Part shown: in pieces, positions 42,580-54,267 of the stretch
Numbering within the stretch: the first letter of the stretch is position 1
Layout of the letters: each line of letters starts with the position of its first letter
Assembly (NCBI RefSeq): GCF_016107685.1
Contig: NZ_JABASY010000002.1
Span: forward strand, 744,001 to 808,000
Reading direction: 5' to 3'
Origin: Brevibacterium yomogidense
Lineage (GTDB): Bacteria; Actinomycetota; Actinomycetes; Actinomycetales; Brevibacteriaceae
DNA: 64,000 bases
Program-made: the position numbers and the translations under genes
The notes under the pieces: generated by a model
Seen by the model: the letters and a program-made list of their open reading frames with translations, nothing else
Database searches by the model: none
Told to the model about the DNA's origin: nothing

Positions 42580-44070
42580 ATGTCCACGGACCGGTTCTCG
42601 AGGACGGCGCGCATCGCTTCGCTGCTCTCCGCACTGCTCATCGTCCTCAGCATCGTCGCCTGCGTCGCGCTAGCCGTCCTGGGCCGGCCGGACGAGCGCG
42701 TGACGGCGGTCGACGTGCATGACGACGCCGGAGTCCTCGACACGGTCCTCGTCGAGGAGGACATCGCCGCCCTGCGCACGTATGAGCCAGTCCGGGTCGT
42801 CGTCTGGGCGCGGGACGGGGAGTACTCGGACAACATCAATGCGGAGACACTCGAGTGGGCGCGCTCCCGCCCTCAGGACGGCCTCCTGTCACCGGACGGA
42901 CGGTACTGGGCGGACGGGCTCCTCCTGCTCACGGTCTCCGTCGAGCAGAACGACGGCACCGGCAGCGGTCAGGTCGGCACGTACTTCGGCGAGGACGTCA
43001 AGGTCGAACCCGTGAGCGCCCAGGAGGACCTGCAGAGCCACGGGTACGACGACTTCCGCGACAGGAACTGGGAGGACGGGGTCATCGCGATCGCGGACGC
43101 GGCTGCCGGGGAGATGGCCCGGCCCGCCTGGACGCGGTTCGGCGTCACCTACGGACTCCCCCTGGGGGTGGCGGTCCTGGCGGGCCTCAATATCGCAGGC
43201 ATCCAGGTGATGCGCAGGCGGTTCCAGGACGCCGACGACCGTTTCACACTCGCCACCCGCGACGTCCACGCCACGGTCTCCGCCACGGAGTTCATCGTCG
43301 ACCACGGCTTCGGCGGTCGGGTGAAGAACACGGCGGCATCCGTGCTCCGCCAGTACGACGAGACACTCGATACACGCGATGCGATCGCGGCGGCTCCGGT
43401 TCGGACAGTCACTGCTGCGAACGTCGGGCTGTGGAAGCGGATCCACGGTGTCACGCGCACGGCCGAGGACATCGAGGACTCGGCGGGCCTCGTCCGCAGG
43501 GCGACGGCCCTCTACATGGGAGAGGGGAACTGGGAGGAGGTCTGGACCGACGAGGTCGAGGAGACAGCCTCCCACCTGCGGGACGCCCGGGACAACTCGG
43601 ACATCCGCCGACGTATCGGCGGTGCCGCGGCGGCCGACCTCACCCACTTCTGCGACACGGCGCTCGAACAGCTGGAGGCAGTGCGCGCCCGCGGCGTCGC
43701 GGGCGACGGGGAGAACATCTCGGAGTGCCTCGACGAGATCGCGCGGATCCGCGAGGAGCTCACCCGTCGCATGGGGATGATCGAGCGGGTATCTGCGCCC
43801 GCCAACCGTTCACTGGCGAGGCATGTCGACAAGGCGATCTGGCAAGAGCGACGAAGGCGGAACCGCAACGCGCGGTCGATCACCGGCTTCTACGACAGGA
43901 CCTCGTTCTACTCGCCGCGATCCTTCGCGGTGGGGTATGCCGTCGGAGCCAAGCGCCACCGCGCGGCGGAGCAGCGGAAGAAGATGGCCAGGAGCTCCGG
44001 CGGGTCGAACACCAGCTTCGGCTCCTCCGGCGGAGGGTTCCGCGGAGCCGGGAGCTCGTCCCGCTTCTGA
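42580..44070 (+). CDS. DUF5129-type membrane protein
   Basis: A 496-residue protein with an N-terminal transmembrane segment (ARIASLLSALLIVLSIVACV), a TPM-like extracytoplasmic domain (VDVHDDAGVLDTVLVEEDIA through about residue 180), a second transmembrane helix (LPLGVAVLAGLNIAGI) and a long coiled, charged cytosolic part. The C-terminus is Ser/Gly-rich (GSSGGGFRGAGSSSRF), like many TPM-domain proteins. From memory this is the DUF5129 family; its role is not established. ATG 42580 with GGGAG upstream. Ends in a terminator shared with acnA. Confidence 0.72.
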   Translation: MSTDRFSRTARIASLLSALLIVLSIVACVALAVLGRPDERVTAVDVHDDAGVLDTVLVEEDIAALRTYEPVRVVVWARDGEYSDNINAETLEWARSRPQDGLLSPDGRYWADGLLLLTVSVEQNDGTGSGQVGTYFGEDVKVEPVSAQEDLQSHGYDDFRDRNWEDGVIAIADAAAGEMARPAWTRFGVTYGLPLGVAVLAGLNIAGIQVMRRRFQDADDRFTLATRDVHATVSATEFIVDHGFGGRVKNTAASVLRQYDETLDTRDAIAAAPVRTVTAANVGLWKRIHGVTRTAEDIEDSAGLVRRATALYMGEGNWEEVWTDEVEETASHLRDARDNSDIRRRIGGAAAADLTHFCDTALEQLEAVRARGVAGDGENISECLDEIARIREELTRRMGMIERVSAPANRSLARHVDKAIWQERRRRNRNARSITGFYDRTSFYSPRSFAVGYAVGAKRHRAAEQRKKMARSSGGSNTSFGSSGGGFRGAGSSSRF

Positions 44071-44128
44071 GTCCTCCCACCGCCAGGCACACTGCACACC
44101 CGTCGCGCATCCCGCCCTTCCGGCTACG

Positions 44129-44165
44129 ACGAAGCCCCCACCGATCTGATCGGTGGGGGCTTCGT
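44129..44165. terminator. Bidirectional terminator between DUF5129 gene and acnA
   Basis: Perfect 16-bp stem (44129-44144 with 44150-44165) and a 5-nt loop between two convergent genes. Confidence 0.85.
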
Positions 44166-44233
44166 TCCGTGCAGGGTCCCGCTCTGCGGCGGACCGTCCG
44201 GTCCGGGCGCGGTGGCACCCGGATCGGTTCAGG

Positions 44234-46918
<2,685 letters not shown>

Positions 46919-46997
46919 CGTGTTTCTCCTCTTCAGCAGCTCGCGACACTCGCAGAACACGCGCCGACCGAATTAGGCAAGCCGGATGTTCCGTAAA

Positions 46998-47017
46998 GTA
47001 TCTTGATGTCAAGATAC
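46998..47017. promoter_or_regulatory. Palindromic operator upstream of acnA
   Basis: GTATCTTGA-TG-TCAAGATAC: perfect 9-bp arms around a 2-bp centre, about 80-100 bases before the acnA start. A possible -10 box TAGAAT (minus strand, about 47019-47024) abuts it, so a bound protein would block initiation. The half-site style suits a dimeric winged-helix regulator such as the MarR-family TamR known to act on aconitase genes in Streptomyces; that link is inference. Confidence 0.65.
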
Positions 47018-47081
47018 ATTCTATCGCGTTGCACTGCCCCCGGCCATTCCGGGTTCCGCCGGGCGTGCCGGAATCGAAGGT

Positions 47082-48491
47082 TCAGCGGTCGAGGACGGCG
47101 AGGAGCTCCAGGTGTCCGGTCACGGGGAAGAGATCGTGCGCAACGATGGTCGACACGCTGAAGCCTCCGTCGATGAGCCTCCGCAGATCGCGCGCGAGAG
47201 TCGCGCCGTCGCAGGAGACGTGGACGATCCGCTCGACGGAGGAGGCAAGGAGTGCGTCTACGACGGCGGGCCCTGCACCGCTGCGCGGCGGGTCGAGGAC
47301 CGCCACCCGGGCGTCGGGCACGAGAGCCGCGCGCTCGACCCGTCCCGCTTCGAACCGCGCGTCCAGTCCCGCTGCGTTCTCGCGGGCGTCGGCGACGGCT
47401 TCCGCGGAGCCTTCGATGCCGGCAACTCGGTGGCCCTGTTCGGCCAGCGCGATGCCCAGCAGGCCCGCCCCGCTGTAGAGGTCGAGGACGAGGCCGCGGC
47501 CCGGCTCGCCGACCGCCCGTCGGACCCCGTCCACGAGCACACCTGCGGCGTCGCGGTGGACCTGCCAGAAGCCCTGCCCGCGCACATGCAGGTCGCGGTC
47601 GATGCCTGGGACGCGCTCTCTCACGAGGCCGCTGCCGGCGGCCAGCGCGAGCGGCCCCGCCGACGACCCGCCGCGGTTGCGGGCGCCCCTGTCAGCAGCG
47701 CGACGGCGCGGTCCACTCCGGCGACCGCCCCGCGCGGGACCCCGCCGAGGCCGCGCAGAGTCATCGCCCCGCGGGCCGGTTCCGGACTCGGCGGCCTCGA
47801 CGAGCACACTCCAGTCTCCCGCCCATTCCCGTGAGCGCCCTACGAGCGCCTCCGCATGGTCGGAGGCTGCGCGGCCGCGCAGCACGAGTGCTCCCGCTCC
47901 GTGGCCCACTGCCAGTTCGACCCTCGTGGCACCGGGGACCTCCAGGTCCGCGAGGCCGAGCGCGTTCAGTTCGTCGACGGCGAGGGGGATCGCGCTCCGC
48001 TCGAAGGGGATGACGGTGTGGCTGCCAGGCGCCAGCATGCCGAGCCGACCGGCGTCGTCCACGGCGCACTGCACACGTGTCCGCCAGCGGATGCCGGCAC
48101 CCTCGCCGCCTGCCGCGTCCGTCGGGGCGGGGACGACGCGGAACCCGACATCATCCGTGTCGATCCCGCCGATCCGGGTGAGCTGGTCACGGGCCGCCTG
48201 CTCCTTGAGTGTGCGGGAGTGCGCGAGCTCGACGTGTGCGAACTCGAAACCGCCGGCACCGGGGACGCCCAGCATGAGGCGGCGGTCGGGGACCCTGTGC
48301 GGGGAGGGTTCGTGCACGTGCACCGTCTCGGCGCGCAGGACCCTCCGCGACTCGCCCGTGATCTCTGCGTCGACGGTCTCCCCCGGGATCGCACCGGCGA
48401 CGAAGACCGTGCGGCCGTCGTAGTGGGCGAGGGATTCGCCGCCTGCGGCGGGCCGGAGGATCTCGAGCCTCACTCGGTCATGCGGCGTCAA
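47082..48491 (-). CDS. Class I SAM-dependent RNA methyltransferase (TrmA/RlmD-like, TRAM domain)
   Basis: A 469-residue tRNA/rRNA m5U-type methyltransferase. A TRAM domain occupies about residues 5-65 (GESLAHYDGRTVFVAGAIPG); the SAM domain shows LDLYSGAGLLGIALA, LDPPRSGAGPAVVDALL and the catalytic HVSCDGATLARD with Cys427. An Arg/Gly-rich low-complexity stretch near residues 240-290 interrupts the fold. The target (m5U54 of tRNA or an rRNA uridine) is undecided. TTG 48491 fits GGAGGG upstream. Just ahead of DUF3710 on the same strand. Confidence 0.9.
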   Translation of the reverse strand: MTPHDRVRLEILRPAAGGESLAHYDGRTVFVAGAIPGETVDAEITGESRRVLRAETVHVHEPSPHRVPDRRLMLGVPGAGGFEFAHVELAHSRTLKEQAARDQLTRIGGIDTDDVGFRVVPAPTDAAGGEGAGIRWRTRVQCAVDDAGRLGMLAPGSHTVIPFERSAIPLAVDELNALGLADLEVPGATRVELAVGHGAGALVLRGRAASDHAEALVGRSREWAGDWSVLVEAAESGTGPRGDDSARPRRGPARGGRRSGPRRRAADRGARNRGGSSAGPLALAAGSGLVRERVPGIDRDLHVRGQGFWQVHRDAAGVLVDGVRRAVGEPGRGLVLDLYSGAGLLGIALAEQGHRVAGIEGSAEAVADARENAAGLDARFEAGRVERAALVPDARVAVLDPPRSGAGPAVVDALLASSVERIVHVSCDGATLARDLRRLIDGGFSVSTIVAHDLFPVTGHLELLAVLDR

Positions 48492-48515
48492 TGGTGCCCT
48501 CCTGCCCCTCGTGCA

Positions 48516-49337
48516 TCAGCGGACTTCAGCGATCTCCGGACCGCGCTCGAACGGGTCGAGGTCGTCTGAGCGTGTCGCGGTGGCGGCCTCCGCCGCTCCG
48601 TCCGACGTCTGCTCCTTCACCGTGGGCGGAGTGAGGGGGATGAGCTCTCGGGGCGGCCTCGCCTCCGTACCCCGGTCGACGACGGCGCCTCGGAGCAGCC
48701 CGACGAGCGCGTTGCGGGTCTCCTTGTCCGTCACCGCGGAACCGGAGAACACCGCCCTCAGGAACCAGCGCGGGCCGTCGACGCCCGCGAAGCGTGTCAC
48801 ACGGACGCCCGTCCGACCGTCCTTCGCCCGCACGGGGACCTGCGTGACGAGTTCGTTCCCGAGGTCCGTATAGAGTTCGTCCGCCTTGCCCCGCCGGCGG
48901 CGCACCCCGTCCGCGATCTCGTCCCGGACGGCCTTCCAGATGCCTTCGCCGCGTGGTGCCGCGAAGACCTGGAGCTGCATCCCGCCCTTGTCGTGGACCA
49001 TCGTCACCGCGAGGACGCGGTCGGTCTTGTCCTCGGTCTCGAGGCGGATCTGCATGCCGTCGATGACAGGAACAGACAGTGCACCGAGGTCGAGCCGGTG
49101 CGTCTGAGGAGCCTCCTCGTCGACGTCGAAGGGCCCCTTCTCCGCGCGATCACGGGGCGCTTCCTTCGGGTGGACGTCCAGATCGTCCGCGTCCGCGGCA
49201 CCAGCGGCTTCGTCGGCACCGCTCGCCGACGCAACCGCCGCGTCGACGGAGGTCGACTCCTCGTCGCCGCTCGGCTCGTCCGCGCGGGGGGCACTGCTCT
49301 CGGGTCGTGCCTTCTTGAATCGGTCGAAAAGTCCCAT
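48516..49337 (-). CDS. DUF3710 family protein
   Basis: A 273-residue acidic protein of the actinobacterial DUF3710 family. MGLFDRFKK starts it, a Glu/Asp-rich linker follows, and the core runs from GPFDVDEEAPQTHRLDLGAL through RWFLRAVFSGSAV. ATG 49337 has GGAAGGA upstream. Lies between dut and the RNA methyltransferase, a conserved order in actinobacteria. The function is unknown to me; dut-DUF3710 adjacency does not prove a nucleotide role. Confidence 0.87.
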   Translation of the reverse strand: MGLFDRFKKARPESSAPRADEPSGDEESTSVDAAVASASGADEAAGAADADDLDVHPKEAPRDRAEKGPFDVDEEAPQTHRLDLGALSVPVIDGMQIRLETEDKTDRVLAVTMVHDKGGMQLQVFAAPRGEGIWKAVRDEIADGVRRRRGKADELYTDLGNELVTQVPVRAKDGRTGVRVTRFAGVDGPRWFLRAVFSGSAVTDKETRNALVGLLRGAVVDRGTEARPPRELIPLTPPTVKEQTSDGAAEAATATRSDDLDPFERGPEIAEVR

Positions 49338-49425
49338 GGATCCTTCCTTCGGGCTGTGCTCCCACGAGTCTAGTGCCGCGGGGCGTGTCGCGAACGGCCG
49401 CGGCGGGCGCACACGCGCCCTGCAG

Positions 49426-49905
49426 TCACGAGGCTCCGTCGAATCCGCCGGTCGACCCGAAGCCGCCCGTGCCGCGGACGGTGTCATCGAGCTGTGCGAC
49501 CGCGGTGAAGCGCGCGTGCGCGACCTGCTGCACGACGAGCTGTGCGATGCGGTCGCCCCGCCTGATCGTGTAGGCACTGTGCGGATCCAGGTTGACGAGG
49601 GGGACTTTGACCTCTCCCCGATAGCCGGCATCGATGGTCCCAGGAGCGTTCACGACGGTGACCCCGTGCTTCGACGACAGTCCCGAGCGCGGGTGGATGA
49701 AGCCCGCGTGGCCCTCCGGCAGGGCGATCGCCAGGCCGGTCGGCACAAGCTCCCGTGCGAAGGGCTCGAGCACGACGTGCTCGGCGGCGCACAGGTCCGC
49801 CCCCGCATCGTCCTCGTGGGCGTACGCGGGTACCACCGCATGCGGCACGAGGGCCTGCACACGGACGTCCGGTCGTCTGCTGTCGTCTGCGCTTCCGTGG
49901 GTCAC
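49426..49905 (-). CDS. dut: dUTP diphosphatase
   Basis: A 159-residue trimeric dUTPase that removes dUTP and makes dUMP for thymidylate synthesis. Motifs in order: HEDDAGADL (I), PRSGLSSKHG (III area), NAPGTIDAGYRGEV with the uridine hairpin and catalytic Asp, GDRIAQLV (IV) and RGTGGFGSTGG (V, Phe/Gly lid). GTG start. Divergent from the DUF3093 gene with 54 bases between starts. Confidence 0.95.
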   Translation of the reverse strand: MTHGSADDSRRPDVRVQALVPHAVVPAYAHEDDAGADLCAAEHVVLEPFARELVPTGLAIALPEGHAGFIHPRSGLSSKHGVTVVNAPGTIDAGYRGEVKVPLVNLDPHSAYTIRRGDRIAQLVVQQVAHARFTAVAQLDDTVRGTGGFGSTGGFDGAS

Positions 49906-49959
49906 GGCGCCACTCTACACAGCGCCAGGGCACTCCCAGCCGTGTGGGAAGATGGGCGT

Positions 49960-50439
49960 ATGGCCACCGCATCACCCGCATCCTCGTCCACCCTGTACAG
50001 CGAACGGCTCTCCCCCAGTGTCGGATGGTGGATCACGGTACTGTTCCTCTCTGCGATGACGTCCCTCCTCGCACTCCCCCTCACACAGGTGGGCGCAGTG
50101 GTCGTCCCGCTCGTCGTGGGCGCGGCTGTCATCGCCTGGATGCGCTCGCTGTCCACGCCCATCGTGGTGACGGACCAGACGTTCGTCGCCGGCCGCGCAC
50201 ACATCGACCGCACCTTCATCGCAGGGGCGACCGGGCATGACGCGGAGCAGTCGTTCGCACAGCGCGGCCACCTCTTGGACGCGCGCGCGCACCTGGTGCT
50301 GCGACCATGGGTGAAGACCGTCGTCCGTGTGGAGATCGACGATCCCGCGGACCCGACGCCGTACTGGCTCGTGTCCACCCGGCGCCCTGACGCCCTCGTC
50401 TCCGCACTGTCCTCGTCGGCGTCGCCGTCCGCCTCCTGA
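49960..50439 (+). CDS. DUF3093 family membrane protein
   Basis: A 159-residue protein with two adjacent N-terminal transmembrane helices (WWITVLFLSAMTSLLALPL and VVVPLVVGAAVIAWM) and a C-terminal cytosolic or extracytoplasmic beta domain, with the conserved SERLSPSVGWW opening and ARAHLVLRPWVKTVVRVEI segment. ATG 49960. This family sits between dut and DUF4193 genes in many actinobacteria. The role is not known. A long terminator follows. Confidence 0.85.
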   Translation: MATASPASSSTLYSERLSPSVGWWITVLFLSAMTSLLALPLTQVGAVVVPLVVGAAVIAWMRSLSTPIVVTDQTFVAGRAHIDRTFIAGATGHDAEQSFAQRGHLLDARAHLVLRPWVKTVVRVEIDDPADPTPYWLVSTRRPDALVSALSSSASPSAS

Positions 50440-50465
50440 CCCAGCTCCGACAGCACTGGACACAT

Positions 50466-50509
50466 AGAAGAGGAGGAGAGGCCGCCTGTGCGGTCTCTCC
50501 TCCTCTTCT
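50466..50509 (+). terminator. Terminator of the DUF3093 gene
   Basis: 20-bp stem with a single G-U pair (50466-50485 with 50490-50509) around CTGT; the purine-rich left arm and pyrimidine right arm make it strong. Confidence 0.85.
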
Positions 50510-50594
50510 GATGCTGTGGCGTGTGCCGTGCGCTGCAGGAGTGTGAAGCAGTAAGCCCTGTCCCGGAATGCGGTGCGGATCAGCCCTGTGCGGG

Positions 50595-50894
50595 TCAGCC
50601 CATGCAGTCGGTGCAGATCATCGCGTCCGCATCCGCGAGCTGCGAGCGGTGACGGACGAGGAAGCATTCCATGCAGGTGAATTCGTCGTTCTGCTTCGGC
50701 AGGACGCGGACGGACAGCTCTTCGTTCGAGAGGTCCGCACCCGGGAGTTCGAACCCTTCGGCCGCGACGGCTTCGTCCTCGTCCACGTCAACGCGGCTCG
50801 CCATCTGCTGGTTGCGCTGCGCCTTCAGCTCTTCGATGGAATCGCTGCTGACTTCCTCGTCCTGCTTCTTCGGCGCATCGTAGTCGGTTGCCAT
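50595..50894 (-). CDS. DUF4193 family zinc-ribbon-like protein
   Basis: A 99-residue acidic protein of the actinobacterial DUF4193 family. MATDYDAPKKQDEE begins it, and the C-terminus has two Cys pairs (CMEC and CTDC) that look like a zinc ribbon. The DELPGADLSNEELSV-type middle is conserved. ATG start with GGAGTG upstream. Convergent with DUF3093. Short, acidic, zinc-binding proteins of this kind are often transcription- or ribosome-associated, but no function is shown here. Confidence 0.87.
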   Translation of the reverse strand: MATDYDAPKKQDEEVSSDSIEELKAQRNQQMASRVDVDEDEAVAAEGFELPGADLSNEELSVRVLPKQNDEFTCMECFLVRHRSQLADADAMICTDCMG

Positions 50895-51178
50895 CTGGCG
50901 TGATCACACTCCGGGAAATGGGGGCTGCGCGGGGGGTGCTGGAGGGCACCGCCCGCTGTGTCCCCTGCATTCTGCACGGACACCCCCCACCGCGCAAGAC
51001 CTTTCTCGAAGAATTCGGTGTGATTCACGACTGATTCTCGACTTGTGCGTCGCATCACCAGGAAGCACCAAGGGTCACGTGGGAGGATCACGGCGGAACA
51101 GTCCCCGCGCACGGCGTTTTCGCAGGGGCCAGCGGTGCGGCTGCGACACTCCTCGGGGCCGCACGGGAAGGAGGAGTC

Positions 51179-51412
51179 ATGAGCAGTTTCCAGGCCGCAC
51201 TCGACGAGCGCATCGTCGAACTCAGGCAGAGGCTCGCCGCAGCACGCGACGCACAGGATCAGCACGAAGAGGAAGCGCTTCTGGGTCACCTCGAGACGCT
51301 CATCGACATCGCCGGCCGCAGCGATGTGGACACGACGGAGATGGAGGCCGTGCTCGCGGTGGAAACGGGGGCGATCCCGATCATCCCGGCTCCTGACGAC
51401 CACGACCGCTGA
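51179..51412 (+). CDS. Small hypothetical protein
   Basis: A 77-residue protein I do not recognise. The N-terminal 45 residues are predicted amphipathic helix with heptad-like spacing (SFQAALDERIVELRQRLAAA and onward), which could form a coiled coil; the C-terminus is acidic. AGGAGG lies five bases before the ATG, which supports translation. It is isolated between the DUF4193 and hemH genes and is followed by a strong terminator, so it is likely a real single-gene unit. Confidence 0.6.
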   Translation: MSSFQAALDERIVELRQRLAAARDAQDQHEEEALLGHLETLIDIAGRSDVDTTEMEAVLAVETGAIPIIPAPDDHDR

Positions 51413-51450
51413 ACGCCGTGGAAGCAGTGACACGAGGGAAGCAGTGACAC

Positions 51451-51490
51451 GAGGAGAGCGCCGGCGGACGCTTCCGTCGGCGCTCTCCTC
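51451..51490 (+). terminator. Terminator after the small protein
   Basis: 18-bp stem with one G-U pair (51451-51468 with 51473-51490) around CGCT. It may serve the convergent hemH as well. Confidence 0.8.
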
Positions 51491-51580
51491 CTCCGTCCGT
51501 GCCGCGACCCAGACGAACAGGACCTTCAGCTCTCAGTCGCTCGGACGGCGCTGGCCCTCAGACGGCCAGGGCAGTACTCC

Positions 51581-52696
51581 TCAGGCCGTCCAGATGGGTT
51601 GCGTCGGCCTGTCCACCGAGCCCAGGCAGCAGTCGATCGCACATGCCCCGCTCGTGGGCACGAGCGGTTCCTCAGAGGTGACGGAGGGGGCGTCGACTTC
51701 CTCGCCCCGCGCTTGTGCGGCGCGCTCCTCCAGCAAGTCGATGAGTCCCGCGACGAACTGTGGTCGTGTGCCCACGGTGCCTGCACGGACGAAGTCCATG
51801 CCCAGCTTCCCAGCGGTCTCCGCCGCTTCCGTGTCGAGGTCGAACTTGACCTCCATGTGGTCGGACACGAAGCCGATGGGCACGAGCATGACGCCCGTCA
51901 CGCCGTCTGCCGCGAGTTCTTCCATCCGATCGTTCACGTCGGGTTCGGACCACGGGATGTGGGGGGCGCCGGATCGCGAGCAGAAGACGAGCTCCGACGG
52001 CAGGACCGCCCGGTCCCCCAGCTCCTCCGTCAGCCAGTCGATGAGGAGCCGGTGCTGCGCCTCGTACCCGACGGTCCGCAGCTGGGAGGCCTTCTCCATC
52101 GAGTCCGGGATGGAATGGGTGACGTACAGAATGCGCTGGCGCTCGGGATCGAGGCCTCCGGTCGCTGCTTCGAGCCGATCCAGTCCTTCCCGCACGCACG
52201 CCAGCTCTGCCTGAGCGAAGCCGGGGTGGTTGTAGTACTGGCGGATCTTGTCGAACTCGACCCGCATCCCTTCGTCCTTCAGCGCCAGGGCGGTCGCGCC
52301 GAAGTCCTCACGGTACTGACGGCACGAGGAGTAGCTCGAGTACGCGGACGTGTCGATCGCGAGCAGCCGAGCGGTGCCCGTGTCCCGCGCGAGCTCGCGT
52401 GCGACGTCCGTGAGGTAGGGGTCCCAGTTGCGGTTCCCCCAGACGAGCGGGATGTCCAGTCCTCGCACCTCCAGTTCCTCCGTGAGCGCCGCGAGCAGCG
52501 CTCGATTCTGGTCGTTGATGGGCGACTTCCCGCCGAACCCGTAGTAGTGCTCGCCCACTTCGACGAGCCGCTCGTCCGGTATGCCGCGTCCTGCGGTCAC
52601 GTTCTGGAGGAAGGGGAGCACGTCCTCGTCCTTCTCGGGACCGCCGAAGGACATGAGGACGACTGCGTCGAAGGGCGCAAGGTTTCTGTCATTCAC
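51581..52696 (-). CDS. hemH: Ferrochelatase (coproporphyrin ferrochelatase)
   Basis: A 371-residue chelatase inserting Fe(II) into coproporphyrin III, the step before HemQ. Conserved pieces are VVLMSFGGPEKDEDV, the HSIPDSM active-site histidine region, and SRSGAPHIPWSEPDVNDR with the second metal side. The C-terminus ends with cysteine-rich TSGACAIDCCLGS, which with an upstream Cys fits the [2Fe-2S] cluster of actinobacterial ferrochelatases. ATG 52696. Separate from the hemE operon, about 14 kb away. Confidence 0.94.
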   Translation of the reverse strand: MNDRNLAPFDAVVLMSFGGPEKDEDVLPFLQNVTAGRGIPDERLVEVGEHYYGFGGKSPINDQNRALLAALTEELEVRGLDIPLVWGNRNWDPYLTDVARELARDTGTARLLAIDTSAYSSYSSCRQYREDFGATALALKDEGMRVEFDKIRQYYNHPGFAQAELACVREGLDRLEAATGGLDPERQRILYVTHSIPDSMEKASQLRTVGYEAQHRLLIDWLTEELGDRAVLPSELVFCSRSGAPHIPWSEPDVNDRMEELAADGVTGVMLVPIGFVSDHMEVKFDLDTEAAETAGKLGMDFVRAGTVGTRPQFVAGLIDLLEERAAQARGEEVDAPSVTSEEPLVPTSGACAIDCCLGSVDRPTQPIWTA

Positions 52697-52866
52697 GTCG
52701 TCAAGCGTATCCGTTCACGCAGACCGGACCATCCGGTCCCCCGACACGGGCGCTCCAGTCTCACACCGTGGGCCGATTCCGGCGACTCGCGGCCCGAAGT
52801 CCACGTCTCGCGCGTCCGACCGTGACACGATCGGAGTCAGTCGTCACGTGCGAGGAGGAACTCACG

Positions 52867-54267
52867 ATGAGCCAGTTGACCCTGCGCGGTCTGACGGAGG
52901 ACGAAGAGGCACTCGTCCTGGTCGACCCAACGGGCGCGGAGCATCGGCTGCCTGTGGACGACGCAGTCATAGGCGCCGTCCGCCGTGCTCGCCGCGCCCA
53001 CGCTTCGGAAGCGCCTCGAGGCGAGTCCCTCAGGCCTCGCGACATCCAGGCCCTCATCCGTTCGGGTCTCTCCGCGGAGGACGTCGCCGCGGAGACCGGG
53101 GAGGACGTCGAGCACATCGAGCTCTACGAGCGGCCCGTCCTGTCGGAACGCCGCCACATCGCGCAGCAGGCCGGTCGCGTCCTCGTCTACCCCGATACGG
53201 ATGCGGGCGCTCCGACTCCGCTCGCCGCCCTCGCCCTCCAGCGGCTCGAACTGCGCGAGGTCGACCCGGAGACGATGGAGTGGGACGCGTGGAAGCGCCA
53301 GGACGGCACCTGGTTCGTGGAGCTCACCTTCGTGGCGGGCTCCCGTCGTCGCAGCGCCGGCTGGTCGTACGCTCGAGGGTCCGTGGTCGCACAGGACGAC
53401 GAGGCCCGGTGGCTGTCCGACACGGGCCCCACTGATTCGGGGCCGATCCCCGACTTCGGTTCGGGTGCGGAGCGTCGCCGCCGTGCCGCGGATCCGCTTC
53501 CGACCGCGTCCGCGCGTTCCGCACCGTCACGTGACCATCAGACGGAGACGGGGCGCATCCTCGAGAGTCTGCGTCGCCGCCGCGGCGTGGCGCCCTCGCT
53601 CTCCGACGACGAACCCCTCGGATCCGCAGACCGGGGCGAATCGGTGGAGCCGACGTCCGGCCCTCCTTCCTCCGGAGGATCCTCCGATCCGGCCCCCCAG
53701 CCGTTCGGGTCCGGCGGTCTGCGGCTCGTCGGGGATGCCGACGACCGGACGATCGACGGCGCGCACTCCGCGCCGAGCCATCCGCAGGAGGCGCAGGACG
53801 GCGGCATCGTCGCGCTCCCGGCTGACGACGGCGCGCACGCGGAGGGATCGTCGCGCAACCATCCGGACCAGCACACGGAGCCGATAGGGACCCCGCAGTT
53901 CGACGTTCCCGAGCCCGGGGCCCCCACACCATCCACCGCGACGGAACCGCCCGAGGCCCCGGACAACGAGGATCAGGGAACCGGCCCGGGTGAGGACCAC
54001 CCGTCCCTGCTCGACGACCCGGCCCTCGACGGGTGGCAGAGTGCGGACGGCCCTTCGGCACCGGCGACCGGAGGCTTCGACGTGAGCGTCGACGCGCCGC
54101 ACAACCTCCCCGCTGACCTGCCGACTCCGGCTGGCGGCTCCCTCCCCGACACGGCTGCCCAGCCCGACGAGGCTGCCGAGGGGGAACCGCACACGAAGCG
54201 CAGGCGGGGCCGTGCCTCCGTCCCCAGTTGGGACGAGATCATGTTCGGCGGTCGCGGCAAGGACTGA
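52867..54267 (+). CDS. sepH: Septation protein SepH
   Basis: A 466-residue actinobacterial cell-division factor that binds FtsZ and promotes its assembly. The N-terminal half (MSQLTLRGLTEDEEALVLVD through a helix-turn-helix around SLRPRDIQALIRSGLSAEDV) is the DUF3071 core; a long Pro/Ser/Asp-rich disordered middle follows and the C-terminus ends with the conserved RRGRASVPSWDEIMFG. ATG 52867 with GAGGAGG upstream. Its last 29 bases overlap the end of cydDC on the other strand. Confidence 0.92.
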   Translation: MSQLTLRGLTEDEEALVLVDPTGAEHRLPVDDAVIGAVRRARRAHASEAPRGESLRPRDIQALIRSGLSAEDVAAETGEDVEHIELYERPVLSERRHIAQQAGRVLVYPDTDAGAPTPLAALALQRLELREVDPETMEWDAWKRQDGTWFVELTFVAGSRRRSAGWSYARGSVVAQDDEARWLSDTGPTDSGPIPDFGSGAERRRRAADPLPTASARSAPSRDHQTETGRILESLRRRRGVAPSLSDDEPLGSADRGESVEPTSGPPSSGGSSDPAPQPFGSGGLRLVGDADDRTIDGAHSAPSHPQEAQDGGIVALPADDGAHAEGSSRNHPDQHTEPIGTPQFDVPEPGAPTPSTATEPPEAPDNEDQGTGPGEDHPSLLDDPALDGWQSADGPSAPATGGFDVSVDAPHNLPADLPTPAGGSLPDTAAQPDEAAEGEPHTKRRRGRASVPSWDEIMFGGRGKD

